Shown here: positions 26,391-35,140 of the stretch, one piece after another
Numbering within the stretch: the stretch's first letter is position 1
Layout: every line of letters starts with the position of its first letter
Assembly: GCA_900473745.1 (NCBI GenBank)
Contig: UCMW01000017.1
Location: 13,513-77,512, forward strand
Source: Hyphomicrobiales bacterium
GTDB lineage: Bacteria; Pseudomonadota; Alphaproteobacteria; Rhizobiales; Rhizobiaceae
Direction of reading: 5' to 3'
DNA: 64,000 nucleotides
Translations under genes and position numbers: made by a program
The notes under the pieces: generated by a model
What the model was told of the DNA's origin: nothing
The model's input: only the letters and a program-made list of their open reading frames with translations
The model's database searches: none

Positions 26391-26435
26391 CACTTTCTCC
26401 TCCCGAAAGTGGGGCATGCGCCCCGGTCGCGGCCG

Positions 26436-27248
26436 TCAGGCCGATTTGAGATAGGTCATGCTCGCCTTCGCACCTTCGAGTGGGTCAGACCACGAATCGA
26501 GCTCCGTGCAGACCCAGCCATCGAAGCCAACCTCCCGAAGGGCCGCGATGATGTCGTCCGTCGGCACGTCGCCGCGATCGATCGGTGTGAAGGCGAATGG
26601 CTCCTTCTGGAACCCCTTGAGATGGACATAGGAAATGCGTGCCGCATGCTCGCGGACGAGTGCGGCGGGATCCCCTCCGGCCGCGGCGAGATGGGCCGTG
26701 TCCGGGCAGAAATGAATGCCGGTAAGCGCAAAGATCTTGCGCACCTCGGCCGGTCCCTCGACGATTGTTGAAAGATGCGGGTGGTAGTGTGCGGTAAGGC
26801 CGCGCGCCTCGGCGATTTCCTTCACGCGGTCGAGCGCGGCTGCAAGCTTGTGATAGTCGGCCTCGCGGATGCCATCGAAGCGCTTTGCGCCACCACCGAC
26901 AACCAGATGCGGAGCGCCGAGTTCGGCAGCACGATCCGCCGCGCGGGTCACCCGGGCCAGTTCCTCCGGCAGAATATCGTCGAAGATGAAGTTGCCGCCG
27001 GCATAGGTTGCCACGAGCGTCAGCCCGCAGTCTTCAAGCAGAGCCCGCATCTCGTCCAGGCTGAAATCGAGAAGGTTGCCGTCGAAGAGCTCGACGCCCT
27101 CATAACCCGCCGACGCGATGTCCGCGAAGGCGCGGCGCATGTCGCCAAAGGTGCGGTAGGCAAGATTGGTGATTGACGTGACGCCGACCGCGTCTCCGCC
27201 AAGACTGCCCCAGCAGTTCGCATGATAGGCGAGCTTGAAGTTCGACAT
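26436..27248 (-). CDS. Sugar phosphate isomerase/epimerase family (TIM barrel)
   Basis: This 270-residue xylose-isomerase-like TIM barrel starts FKLAYHANCWG and carries the expected metal-site residues: GYEGVELFDGN, TAHYHPHLST, HFCPDTAHLAAAG, HLKGF and CTELDSW. The family includes IolE-like dehydratases, tagatose/psicose epimerases and 3-keto-glycoside lyases. Co-occurrence with a Gfo/Idh/MocA dehydrogenase is common in the latter two settings. It is the first gene of the leftward sugar operon, 185 bp from the divergent ROK regulator gene. Substrate unknown. Confidence 0.88.
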   Translation of the reverse strand: MSNFKLAYHANCWGSLGGDAVGVTSITNLAYRTFGDMRRAFADIASAGYEGVELFDGNLLDFSLDEMRALLEDCGLTLVATYAGGNFIFDDILPEELARVTRAADRAAELGAPHLVVGGGAKRFDGIREADYHKLAAALDRVKEIAEARGLTAHYHPHLSTIVEGPAEVRKIFALTGIHFCPDTAHLAAAGGDPAALVREHAARISYVHLKGFQKEPFAFTPIDRGDVPTDDIIAALREVGFDGWVCTELDSWSDPLEGAKASMTYLKSA

Positions 27249-27338
27249 CGGCGCCTCCTCCCAGTGACCGTGTTGATGTGAGTAGTCTTACGTCCGGAAA
27301 AAGTCCATGTCAATTATTTAACTGCATAACTGCGCATA

Positions 27339-27361
27339 CTTTTGCATATTTAATGCAAAAG
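27339..27361. promoter_or_regulatory. Putative ROK-repressor operator in divergent promoter
   Basis: CTTTTGCAT (27339-27347) and ATGCAAAAG (27353-27361) form a perfect 9-bp inverted repeat with a 5-bp spacer, in the AT-rich region between the epimerase operon and the ROK gene. Nearby TGCATA and GCATAC repeats overlap it. It could serve both directions. Confidence 0.65.
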
Positions 27362-27433
27362 ATCGGTGTTGCCAGCCGAAAGTCTCCGTCTTAATAAGGA
27401 TGGAGAGGGCGAATCCGCCGGAAGGAAGAAGTC

Positions 27434-28786
27434 ATGGCGACGACGGCAACCGCGGCAAATGACGCCGCTCCCCGCCGCAAAGGTCGGCCGCGCGTCACCG
27501 AGACCGCGGCGCCGAGCCTTGTCGAAATTCTCAATCTGGTGCGGACAGAACAGGCCACCACACGCCAGGAGATCGAGCGCCAGAGTGAACTCGGCCGCGC
27601 AGTCGTCGCAGACCGCTTGGGTACGCTCGGCGAACTCGGTCTGGTCGACGAAAGCGAACTCGGCGCCGCATCCGGTGGGCGCGCGCCGCGCCTCGTCCGT
27701 TTTGCCGCAGATCGTGGCCGGATCCTCGTTGCCACGCTCGACCAAACCGCGCTCGGCGTCGGGATTGCCGATCTCGGCGGCTCCCTGCTCATGGAGCATC
27801 ACGAGGCGACTGAGCTCAGCCAACCTGTGTCGGCCCTTGCCGATCGTCTGGTCACGCTTTTTCGCTGGATCCTGGAACGGCATTCGGACATCCAGCTCTA
27901 CGGCATCTCCATTTCCGTTCCAGGCGCCGTCTCCGACGGTGCCGAGACGCTTTTCCAACGCGCCACGCCTGGCGTTCTGCCCGGCTGGGAGAGTTTTCCG
28001 CTTGTCGAAACACTCGTTGGGGCCTTCGATGCACCCGTCTGGCTCCGTTCCAGCGTCGAGACCATGACGATGGGCGAACTGCATGCCGGAGCCGGGCGCA
28101 ATCAGCGCACCATGATGTTCGTCAAGGTCGGCAAACGCATCGGGGCCGGGCTGGCAAGCGACGGAATTCTCTTTCGTGGCGCGCAGGGGGCCGTCGGCCT
28201 TATCGGCTCCGTTCCGGTGACTGTCGGCGACAGGACGGGCACGCTGGAGGCGATGGCGGGGTCGGACCACATTGCCCAGGATGGCAGGCTGGCAGCAGAG
28301 AACGGCACCAGCCCGATACTTGCCGAGCTCATTCGACGCGGTGCCGAGATCACGGCGCTGGAAGTCGCCCAGGCCGCACAGATGGGCGATGCCGCCGCCA
28401 TCGATATCCTGGCACAGAGCGGCCGGCTGATCGGCCAGGTGGTTGCGACGCTCGCCAACATGTTGAACCCCGCGCTCATCGTGCTGTCCGGCTCGATCGC
28501 GCAGACCAATGACATTCTTCTCGCCTCCGCGCGGGAGGCCATCTACGGTGCCTGCCACCCCCTCGTCAGCCGCGACATGCAGATCATCCGCTCCCAGATG
28601 GGCAGCTCTTCAGGTCTTGTCGGGGCCGCAATCGTTGCGTCCGAGGGGCTGTTCGCACCACCGATGCTGAAAGACTGGATCATGGCCGGGCAGCCTCAGG
28701 CGCATCCGCTTTTCCAGGAGATGAAAAAGGAAATTGCCCGGCGAAAGGTCATCGAGGGGGATATTGTCCGGCCGCCGGATATGTGA
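27434..28786 (+). CDS. ROK family transcriptional regulator
   Basis: In this 450-residue protein, a basic N-terminus (APRRKGRPRV) leads to a winged helix (LVEILNLVRTEQATTRQEIERQSELGRAVVADRLGTLGELGLV). A sugar-kinase-like ROK domain follows from ~90 onward (VATLDQTALGVGIADLGGS, YGISISVPGAVSDG, LNPALIVLSGSIAQ). The usual zinc-site cysteines of ROK kinases are not apparent, so a regulator rather than a kinase is expected. It is divergent from the epimerase/importer operon and upstream of a leaderless binding-protein paralogue, 10 bp apart. Repression released by a sugar or sugar phosphate is the family rule. Confidence 0.9.
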   Translation: MATTATAANDAAPRRKGRPRVTETAAPSLVEILNLVRTEQATTRQEIERQSELGRAVVADRLGTLGELGLVDESELGAASGGRAPRLVRFAADRGRILVATLDQTALGVGIADLGGSLLMEHHEATELSQPVSALADRLVTLFRWILERHSDIQLYGISISVPGAVSDGAETLFQRATPGVLPGWESFPLVETLVGAFDAPVWLRSSVETMTMGELHAGAGRNQRTMMFVKVGKRIGAGLASDGILFRGAQGAVGLIGSVPVTVGDRTGTLEAMAGSDHIAQDGRLAAENGTSPILAELIRRGAEITALEVAQAAQMGDAAAIDILAQSGRLIGQVVATLANMLNPALIVLSGSIAQTNDILLASAREAIYGACHPLVSRDMQIIRSQMGSSSGLVGAAIVASEGLFAPPMLKDWIMAGQPQAHPLFQEMKKEIARRKVIEGDIVRPPDM

Positions 28787-28796
28787 GGAGGATTGA

Positions 28797-29828
28797 ATGA
28801 CGATTGCGGGTCTCGGCCCTCATGGGGAGCGGGCATCGGCGCCCGAACGGGTTCTGCTGCTGCCGGAGGACATGGAGCGGGCGCGAGCCAGTGGCTTGCG
28901 GGTCGCGGTCGTGCTGCACACGCTCGAAAGCGACTGGGCCAAACAGCAGCTTTCCGGCATCATCGGCATGCTCGGCAATTGCGGGGTCGCGGTGATTGAC
29001 GTGATCGATTGCGCCTTCACGCCGGAGGTCCAGATCGAGGCGCTAGGGCGACTGATCGAGGAAGCACCGGATGCCATCATATCCCTGCCCGTCGCCAACT
29101 CGAAAGTGGCAGCGGCCCATGCGCGCGTGTCTGCGGCCGGCATAAAACTCATTCTGCTCGACAACGCACCGACCGGGCTTCTTCCGGGAAAGGACTACAT
29201 CTCTCTCGTCTCGGCGGACAATTTCGGCCTCGGCAAGATCGCCGCGGAAGGCTTGTCGCCGCATCTGCCTGATGGCGCGGAGGTCGGCGTCCTCGGCTAT
29301 GACGCCGATTTCTTCGCGACCAACGAGCGGGAAATCGCCTTCGTCAAATGGATGCAGGTCAACCGTCCGGACGTGTCTCTGCGCGTCCAGCGGTTTCCAT
29401 CCCTGTCGGCAGTTGCCGCAACCACGCGCGCCCTTGCCGAAGCCCATCCGGATCTCGCCGGCCTCTTTGTCGTCTGGGACACGCCGGCAATGATGGCCGC
29501 CGGCGTTCTCAAACCGCTCGGGCGCAAGATTCCGATGACGACCGTAGATCTCGGCCATGCGGCGGCGATCGGGCTCGCTGCCAGCGATCCCCTCGTCGCG
29601 ATTGCCGCCCAGCAGCCGTTCCGCCAGGGTGAGAGCGCAGCCTCCATCACAGTGACCGCGCTTCTCGGCAGGCCGGCCCCCGACTGGGTCGCGCTTCCCG
29701 GCCTTGCTGTCACCGCAAGCAATGTGGTGGAGTGCTTCCAGACCGTGTGGCGAGCGCCGGCACCCCAGGAAGTTCTCCGAAGGCTCAGGCTCGTCGGCCT
29801 GAAGACATCCGATCAACACCCGTCTTGA
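28797..29828 (+). CDS. Leaderless periplasmic-binding-protein-like sugar sensor (paralogue of the 25269 protein)
   Basis: This 343-residue protein is built like a sugar-binding protein but has neither a hydrophobic signal (N-terminus MTIAGLGPHGERASAPERVL) nor room for a LacI-type helix-turn-helix. It is clearly related to the importer binding protein across the divide: DNAPTGLLPGKDYISLVSADNFG here against DNVPTGFEAGKDYVSVVSADNYG there. VVWDTPAMMAAG and TTVDLGHAAAI also correspond. It lies 10 bp after the ROK gene with a strong RBS (GAGGAGGATTGA). A cytosolic ligand-binding partner of the ROK regulator, or a sugar buffer, is possible. A function is not established. Confidence 0.82.
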   Translation: MTIAGLGPHGERASAPERVLLLPEDMERARASGLRVAVVLHTLESDWAKQQLSGIIGMLGNCGVAVIDVIDCAFTPEVQIEALGRLIEEAPDAIISLPVANSKVAAAHARVSAAGIKLILLDNAPTGLLPGKDYISLVSADNFGLGKIAAEGLSPHLPDGAEVGVLGYDADFFATNEREIAFVKWMQVNRPDVSLRVQRFPSLSAVAATTRALAEAHPDLAGLFVVWDTPAMMAAGVLKPLGRKIPMTTVDLGHAAAIGLAASDPLVAIAAQQPFRQGESAASITVTALLGRPAPDWVALPGLAVTASNVVECFQTVWRAPAPQEVLRRLRLVGLKTSDQHPS

Positions 29829-29883
29829 GCGGGAAAGCTCTTTCGAACTTGTAGTTTCTGCGGAACAACCCAATATTTAAGCA

Positions 29884-30750
29884 ATGTCGAATGCTTTACG
29901 CATCGCACGTGGTCGCTTCGGGAGAGTGGCGCTGCTGGATATGGATCGGCCCCTGGTGCGGCACGCGCATCCGCATTGCCATGTGCTGTTGAAGGTCGAG
30001 GGTGCAGACACGCAGTTTTCAGTGCGCGACCGGCTCGTGCCTCTCACGGACGAAAGCGCCGTACTGATCAATGCCTGGGAGCCGCATGCCTATGCGCATG
30101 ACCAGGCGCGACCGAAGACGGTGATCCTGGCGCTCTACATCGAGCCGCAATGGCTCGGCCATTTCCGGCCGAACTGGGCGGCAAGCCACGCGCCTGACTT
30201 CTTCGCCTCGAATGTCGGCTCGATCACCCCCGACATCCGTTCGCGCACCCGCACGCTTGCGGAGGCCATGGTGAAGGACCCGAACAGCGCCGAAGTGCAT
30301 GAGGTGCTTCTCGGTGAACTGATGGTCGCCGTCATCGAACGCTTCGCCGACTGGCGGGCCGTGCCCAATTCGATCCGCGATCTCGCAGCACGCCCGCTGC
30401 TCGACTTTCGTATCCGCAAGGCCGTCGAGCGCATGAAGGCGGCGCCTGGCGAGATCGCCGATCTCGACCTTCTCGCGACCGATATCGGCCTGTCGCGGGC
30501 ACATTTCTTCCGGCTGTTCGAGACCTCGATGGGTGTGACGCCGCGGGTCTTCCTCAATGTGCAGCGCCTGGAACGGGCGGTATCCGCCGTTGTCGACGGA
30601 ACGGAGAGCTTCGCGGCGATCGGCGACCAGCTCGGCTTTTCCGTGCCGGCTCATTTCTCGCGCTTCTTCCATGATCATGCCGGTTCCTCGCCAAGCATCT
30701 TCCGCGCCGTCAGCCGGCTCTCAGGCGACGATTTTGAGACTCCTCGGTAA
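29884..30750 (+). CDS. AraC family regulator, probable activator of the furoate operon
   Basis: This 288-residue protein has an N-terminal cupin-like ligand domain (PLVRHAHPHCHVLLKVEG, VLINAWEPHAYAH) and a C-terminal pair of helix-turn-helix units (DLDLLATDIGLSRAHFFRLFETSMGVTPRVFLNVQRLERA; FAAIGDQLGFSVPAHFSRFFHDHAGSSPSIFR). It lies 90 bp upstream of, and on the same strand as, the hmf-like operon. AraC-type activators accompany furoate gene sets in several proteobacteria. The His-rich cupin start is typical of regulators of aromatic-acid-like substrates. The effector is likely furoate or furoyl-CoA, an inference. Confidence 0.87.
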   Translation: MSNALRIARGRFGRVALLDMDRPLVRHAHPHCHVLLKVEGADTQFSVRDRLVPLTDESAVLINAWEPHAYAHDQARPKTVILALYIEPQWLGHFRPNWAASHAPDFFASNVGSITPDIRSRTRTLAEAMVKDPNSAEVHEVLLGELMVAVIERFADWRAVPNSIRDLAARPLLDFRIRKAVERMKAAPGEIADLDLLATDIGLSRAHFFRLFETSMGVTPRVFLNVQRLERAVSAVVDGTESFAAIGDQLGFSVPAHFSRFFHDHAGSSPSIFRAVSRLSGDDFETPR

Positions 30751-30840
30751 GGTCTGATACGCGGCGGTATCGCCCGATTGTGTCCCCTCCTTCACCTTCT
30801 CCCCACGGCACCCCGCCACCAACGGGTGCGGGAGGAGCAC

Positions 30841-33816
30841 ATGAAGAGCTTGGAGACGCCGGGTGGCCTGATCGGCCGGACCGTGGAACGTGTCGAGGAT
30901 GCCGGACTTCTGACCGGCCGCGGCCGCTACATCGACGACCTGCCCGTCCGGCGCGACACCGCCCATCTGGCGATCCTGCGCTCGCCGCATGGCCATGCCG
31001 AAATCCGTTCGATCAATACGACTGATGCCCGGGCACTGCCCGGCGTCTCCGCTGTGCTGACCGGGGACGATGTTGCGCGGCTCACCCGCAGCATGACCGT
31101 GGGGGTCAAGGCGAATGTCGAATGCTGGCCGATCGCCCGGGACCGGGTACGCTATGTCGGTGAACCCGTGGCCCTTGTCGTTGCCGAGAACCGCTATGTT
31201 GCAGAAGATGCGCTCGATCTGATCGAGGTCGAGTACGAGACCCTGGCCGCCATTGTCGATCCCGAGAAGGCACTCGCAACAGACGCACCGGTCTTGCATC
31301 CGTCGCTCGGCACCAACCTCATCAACGAGCGCAGCTTTCGTTACGGGGACCCTGAAGCAGCGCTTGCGACTGCCGACCACCGCATTTCCATCCGCATCGC
31401 CTATCCCCGCAATTCCTGCACGCCGATCGAGACCTACGGTGTCATCGCTGAATACGATCCAAGTGAGGACGCCTATGACGTCACGGCGAATTTTCAGGGA
31501 CCGTTCTCGATCCATGCCGTGATTTCCCGCGCGGTGAACGTGCCGGGCAACCGCATGCGGCTGCGCACGCCGCCTGATTCCGGCGGCTCCTTCGGCATCA
31601 AGCAGGGCGTCTTTCCCTACGTCATCCTCGCCGCCGTCGCCGCCCGCGTTGCAGGACGGCCGGTGAAATGGATCGAGGACCGGCTCGAACACCTGACGGC
31701 CTCCGTTTCGGCGACCAACCGCGTGACGACACTCGAGGCAGCCGTTGCCGCCGACGGCCGCATCACAGCACTCTGTTGGGATCAACTGGAGGATTGCGGC
31801 GCCCATCTGCGCGCACCGGAGCCGGCGACGCTCTACCGGATGCATGGCAACATGACCGGCGCCTATGCGATCGAAAACGTCGCCATCCGCAACCGCGTCG
31901 TGCTGACCAACAAGACGCCGACCGGGCTCAATCGCGGCTTCGGCGGACCGCAGGTCTACTTCGCGCTCGAACGGCTCGTCCACAAGATCGCCGACGAACT
32001 TGGCCTCGACAGGCTTCAAGTCATCCGCCGCAACCTCGTGCCGGCCGACGCCTTTCCCTATCGAACAGCGACCGGCGGGCTTTTGGATTCGGGCGACTAT
32101 CAAACCGCAATCGACCGCGCCTGTTCGGAAGGAGGACTGGATGCTCTGAGGCTGCGAAGGGATCAAGCGCGTGCAGAAGGGCGCCTCTACGGCATCGGTT
32201 ATGCGACGGTTGTCGAGCCGAGCGTCTCCAACATGGGCTATATCACGACGGTCCTGACGCCGGAGGAAAGAGCGAAGGCGGGTCCGAAGAACGGCGCCCA
32301 GTCCGTCGCAACGGTGGCCATCGATCCACTCGGCTCCGTCACCGTCAAGGTTGCGTCAGTACCGCAGGGCCAGGGCCATCGCACAGTTCTGGCGCAGGTC
32401 GTCGCCGAGCGGCTCGGCCTTCCCCTGGAGACCGTGCGCGTCAATACCGAACTCGACACGGCACGCGACGCCTGGTCGATTGCCTCGGGCAATTATGCAA
32501 GCCGGTTTGCTGCAGCCGTCGCCGGTGCTGCGGCACTTGCCACCGACCGTATCAGGGAACGTCTTGCAGCGATCGCCGCAAGCCAGCTCAATGTCACGGC
32601 GGATCGCATAGACTTCAAAGCCGGAAAGCTTTTCGATCGCGACAATCCTGACAATGCCATCTCGTTTGGGCGTGTGGCGGCTGCAAGCCACTGGGCGCCA
32701 GGCACCCTGCCTGATGGAACCGACCAGACCATCCGCGAAACGGTTTTCTGGACGCCGGAGCAACTCGAGGCGCCGACAGCAGCGGACGGCATCAACTCGT
32801 CGCTTTGCCATGGCTTCATCTTCGACATCTGCGGCGTGGAGATCGACCGGGCGACCGGCCAGGTCCGCATCGACCGCTACGTGACGATGCATGACTGCGG
32901 CCGCATCCTGCATCCCGGCATGGTCGACGGCCAGGTCCGCGGCGGCTTCGCCCAAGCCGTCGGTGCCGCACTCTACGAGGAATATGCCTATAGCGGCGAC
33001 GGCAGTTTCCTGACCGGCACGCTCGCCGACTATCTGATCCCGACCGTCATGGAGACGCCGGAACCACTGATCCTCCATCACGAAACGCCATCGCCCTTCA
33101 CGCCGCTGGGCGCCAAGGGCGTCGGCGAGGGCAATTGCATGTCGACGCCGGTCTGCATCGCCAATGCCGTCGCCGATGCACTCGGCGTCGAGGACATCCG
33201 GCTGCCGCTGTCGCCAAGCCGAGTCAGCGAATGGCTCTATGGCGAGGAGCGCCCGCCGTCGAAACCTCAGGATTCGCCCCCCGTCGCCACCGGCGCTTCG
33301 GGCGAACGGTTGCTGACGGGCTCGGGCTCGGCCGACGTCGTCGCCACGCGTGAGTCCGTCTGGACGATGCTGCTCGACCCGAACACGCTGAAGGCCATCA
33401 TTCCAGGCGCACATGAGGTCCGAAAGGTCTCCGACACGCATTTTCGCGCCGAGGTCACGCTCGGCATCGGTCCGGTCAAGGGCCGATACCGCGCCGACAT
33501 CCGCCTCTCTGACATGGTGGCACCGGAAGCGGTCACGCTGTCCGGCGGCACAGAGGGCGCACTCGGTTCCGGTCGCGGCACGGGCCGTGTCACGCTGACC
33601 GAAACGGCGACCGGCACCCGCATAGACTATCGATATGAGGCCGCGATCGGCGGCAAGGTCGCCTCTGTGGGTGGCCGACTTCTTGACGGCGCGGCGCGCG
33701 TGGTGATCGGACAGTTCTTCCAGGCGCTCGCCCGTCATGCCGGCGGCGGAGGGCCTCCCAGCGCCGCCGCCGGCTTCACTCAACGGCTTTTGAGCCTGTT
33801 CAGGAGGCGCAGATGA
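30841..33816 (+). CDS. hmfA: 2-furoyl-CoA dehydrogenase-like molybdopterin subunit with C-terminal CoxG domain
   Basis: ATG 30841 with RBS GGGAGGAGC gives 991 residues. The xanthine-dehydrogenase-family large subunit spans ~1-800: LIGRTVERVEDAGLLTGRGRYIDDL at the start, active-site region TGLNRGFGGPQVYFALERL, GQGHRTVLAQ, and the catalytic Glu in LGAKGVGEGN. The CODH loop motif AYRCSFR is absent, so it is not a CO dehydrogenase. The last ~170 residues are an SRPBCC/CoxG domain (VWTMLLDPNTLKAIIPG), normally a separate protein. With the FAD, 2Fe-2S, CoA-ligase and hydratase-like genes that follow, it fits HmfA, which hydroxylates 2-furoyl-CoA at C5. Other CoA-thioester hydroxylations cannot be excluded. 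Confidence 0.82.
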   Translation: MKSLETPGGLIGRTVERVEDAGLLTGRGRYIDDLPVRRDTAHLAILRSPHGHAEIRSINTTDARALPGVSAVLTGDDVARLTRSMTVGVKANVECWPIARDRVRYVGEPVALVVAENRYVAEDALDLIEVEYETLAAIVDPEKALATDAPVLHPSLGTNLINERSFRYGDPEAALATADHRISIRIAYPRNSCTPIETYGVIAEYDPSEDAYDVTANFQGPFSIHAVISRAVNVPGNRMRLRTPPDSGGSFGIKQGVFPYVILAAVAARVAGRPVKWIEDRLEHLTASVSATNRVTTLEAAVAADGRITALCWDQLEDCGAHLRAPEPATLYRMHGNMTGAYAIENVAIRNRVVLTNKTPTGLNRGFGGPQVYFALERLVHKIADELGLDRLQVIRRNLVPADAFPYRTATGGLLDSGDYQTAIDRACSEGGLDALRLRRDQARAEGRLYGIGYATVVEPSVSNMGYITTVLTPEERAKAGPKNGAQSVATVAIDPLGSVTVKVASVPQGQGHRTVLAQVVAERLGLPLETVRVNTELDTARDAWSIASGNYASRFAAAVAGAAALATDRIRERLAAIAASQLNVTADRIDFKAGKLFDRDNPDNAISFGRVAAASHWAPGTLPDGTDQTIRETVFWTPEQLEAPTAADGINSSLCHGFIFDICGVEIDRATGQVRIDRYVTMHDCGRILHPGMVDGQVRGGFAQAVGAALYEEYAYSGDGSFLTGTLADYLIPTVMETPEPLILHHETPSPFTPLGAKGVGEGNCMSTPVCIANAVADALGVEDIRLPLSPSRVSEWLYGEERPPSKPQDSPPVATGASGERLLTGSGSADVVATRESVWTMLLDPNTLKAIIPGAHEVRKVSDTHFRAEVTLGIGPVKGRYRADIRLSDMVAPEAVTLSGGTEGALGSGRGTGRVTLTETATGTRIDYRYEAAIGGKVASVGGRLLDGAARVVIGQFFQALARHAGGGGPPSAAAGFTQRLLSLFRRRR

Positions 33817-34640
33817 AGCCTGCATCCTTCGATTTCCTCTGCCCGGACACGCTGGAGGAAGCGCTTTCCGCACTCGCCGAGGGCGGCGGTGAGGCTCGCG
33901 TCATCGCCGGCGGGCAGTCTCTGGTGCCGATGCTCAACATGCGGCTCGCCCGTCCCGGCCTGCTGGTCGACATCATGCGGCTCGAGGCATTGCGCCGGAT
34001 CGATACCTCGGGCGACGAGATCACCGTTGGCGCCGGCGTGCGGCAGGCAGAACTGGAAGCCTGGACAAATCTTTCGCGCGACCTGCCGCTTCTGGCCGCC
34101 GCCTTCCCCTGGCTCGGCCATGTGCAGACCCGGGCGCGCGGCACGGTCTGCGGCTCTGTCGCCCATGCCGACCCGAGCGCAGAGTTGCCGCTTTCCCTGG
34201 TGACGCTCGGTGGTGCGGTGAGCCTGCGCAGCCGAAAGCAGAAGCGCAAGGTCAAGGCGGACGACTTCTTCATCGGCATGATGGCGACCGATCTCGCCGA
34301 GGGCGAGATGATTGAAGCCGTGCATTTCCCCAAAGCCCGGCCCGGCAGCGGTTATGCCTTCCGCGAGATTGGCCGGAGACATGGCGATTTCGCCATCGTC
34401 GCCTGCGCTGCCGTCGCCAATGAAAAGGGATTGCGGCTCGGCATTGCAGGGGTCGATGACCGGCCGCGCGTCTTTTCGCTGCCGGCACTCGACGACGACC
34501 AGTTCGACGATGCCCTCAACGATATCGCCTGGTCGCTGAACGCCCGCGACGACATTCACGCCAGCGCCCGCTACCGGCGCGAACTGGTCCGCAATCTCGG
34601 TCGCGAGACCCTCAAGGAGGCAAGCCGATGCCGCGCATGA
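33813..34640 (+). CDS. hmfB: FAD-binding subunit of molybdenum hydroxylase
   Basis: This 275-residue CoxM-type subunit starts with the ATGA overlap of the large-subunit stop. FAD motifs are AEGGGEARVIAGGQSLVPMLNMR and TVCGSVAHADPSAELP, and the C-terminal CODH_FAD_C part carries GYAFREIGRRHGDFAIVACAA. It passes electrons from the iron-sulfur subunit to the acceptor. Gene order large-medium-small matches hmfABC. The next gene overlaps its 3' end by 13 bp and uses an RBS (AAGGAGG) inside this gene. Confidence 0.87.
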   Translation: MKPASFDFLCPDTLEEALSALAEGGGEARVIAGGQSLVPMLNMRLARPGLLVDIMRLEALRRIDTSGDEITVGAGVRQAELEAWTNLSRDLPLLAAAFPWLGHVQTRARGTVCGSVAHADPSAELPLSLVTLGGAVSLRSRKQKRKVKADDFFIGMMATDLAEGEMIEAVHFPKARPGSGYAFREIGRRHGDFAIVACAAVANEKGLRLGIAGVDDRPRVFSLPALDDDQFDDALNDIAWSLNARDDIHASARYRRELVRNLGRETLKEASRCRA

Positions 34641-35140
34641 ACGCTGCCCAGAGGCATGGGATCGAGTTCACGCTGAACGGCCAGAAGGTCCGTGCAGAGG
34701 CCGAAAACCGCATGCTGCTCTCGGACCTGCTGCGCCACGAAGTCGGGCTGACCGGCACCCATGTCGGCTGCGAGCACGGCGTCTGCGGCGCCTGCACCGT
34801 GCAGATCGACGGAAAGCCGGCACGCGCCTGCCTGACGCTTGCCCAGCAGGTGCGCGGCAGCGATGTGCGGACCGTGGAAGCGCTGGCCCCCGGTCCAGCC
34901 GAGCTTTCCCCGCTTCAGGCGGCCTTTCGCCGCCATCACGGCCTGCAATGCGGCTTCTGTACGCCCGGCATCCTGATGTCGCTCGACGCGCTCTTGCGCG
35001 AGCAGCCGGACGCCGGCCGGGAAGAGATACGCGAACACCTCTCCGGCCATCTCTGCCGGTGCACGGGCTACGCAACCATCGTCGAGGCGGCGCTCGCCGC
35101 CGCGGAGGAACAACGGAAGGAGGAGACACCCAATGCTTGA
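34628..35140 (+). CDS. hmfC: 2Fe-2S subunit of molybdenum hydroxylase
   Basis: This 170-residue CoxS-type protein carries two clusters: a plant-ferredoxin-like N-terminus (CEHGVCGACTVQIDGKPARAC) and a C-terminal [2Fe-2S] four-helix part (LQCGFCTPGILMSLDALL...SGHLCRCTGYATIVEAAL). All eight cysteines are present. It carries electrons from the molybdenum site to FAD. The 3' end overlaps the CoA-ligase gene by 8 bp, so translation is coupled through the operon. Confidence 0.9.
   Translation: MPRMNAAQRHGIEFTLNGQKVRAEAENRMLLSDLLRHEVGLTGTHVGCEHGVCGACTVQIDGKPARACLTLAQQVRGSDVRTVEALAPGPAELSPLQAAFRRHHGLQCGFCTPGILMSLDALLREQPDAGREEIREHLSGHLCRCTGYATIVEAALAAAEEQRKEETPNA

Noticed and set aside
30721..33873. 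Long open frames on the minus strand opposite hmfA (30721-32166 and 32356-33873)
   Set aside because: Their translations are Arg/Asp/Gly-rich without domains, and they mirror a well-supported molybdenum subunit on the plus strand; typical antisense shadows in GC-rich coding sequence.
30841..35140. Assignment of the molybdenum hydroxylase genes as aerobic CO dehydrogenase (coxMSL)
   Set aside because: The CO dehydrogenase loop motif is absent, gene order is L-M-S rather than M-S-L, and the adjoining CoA ligase and crotonase genes point to CoA-thioester chemistry.
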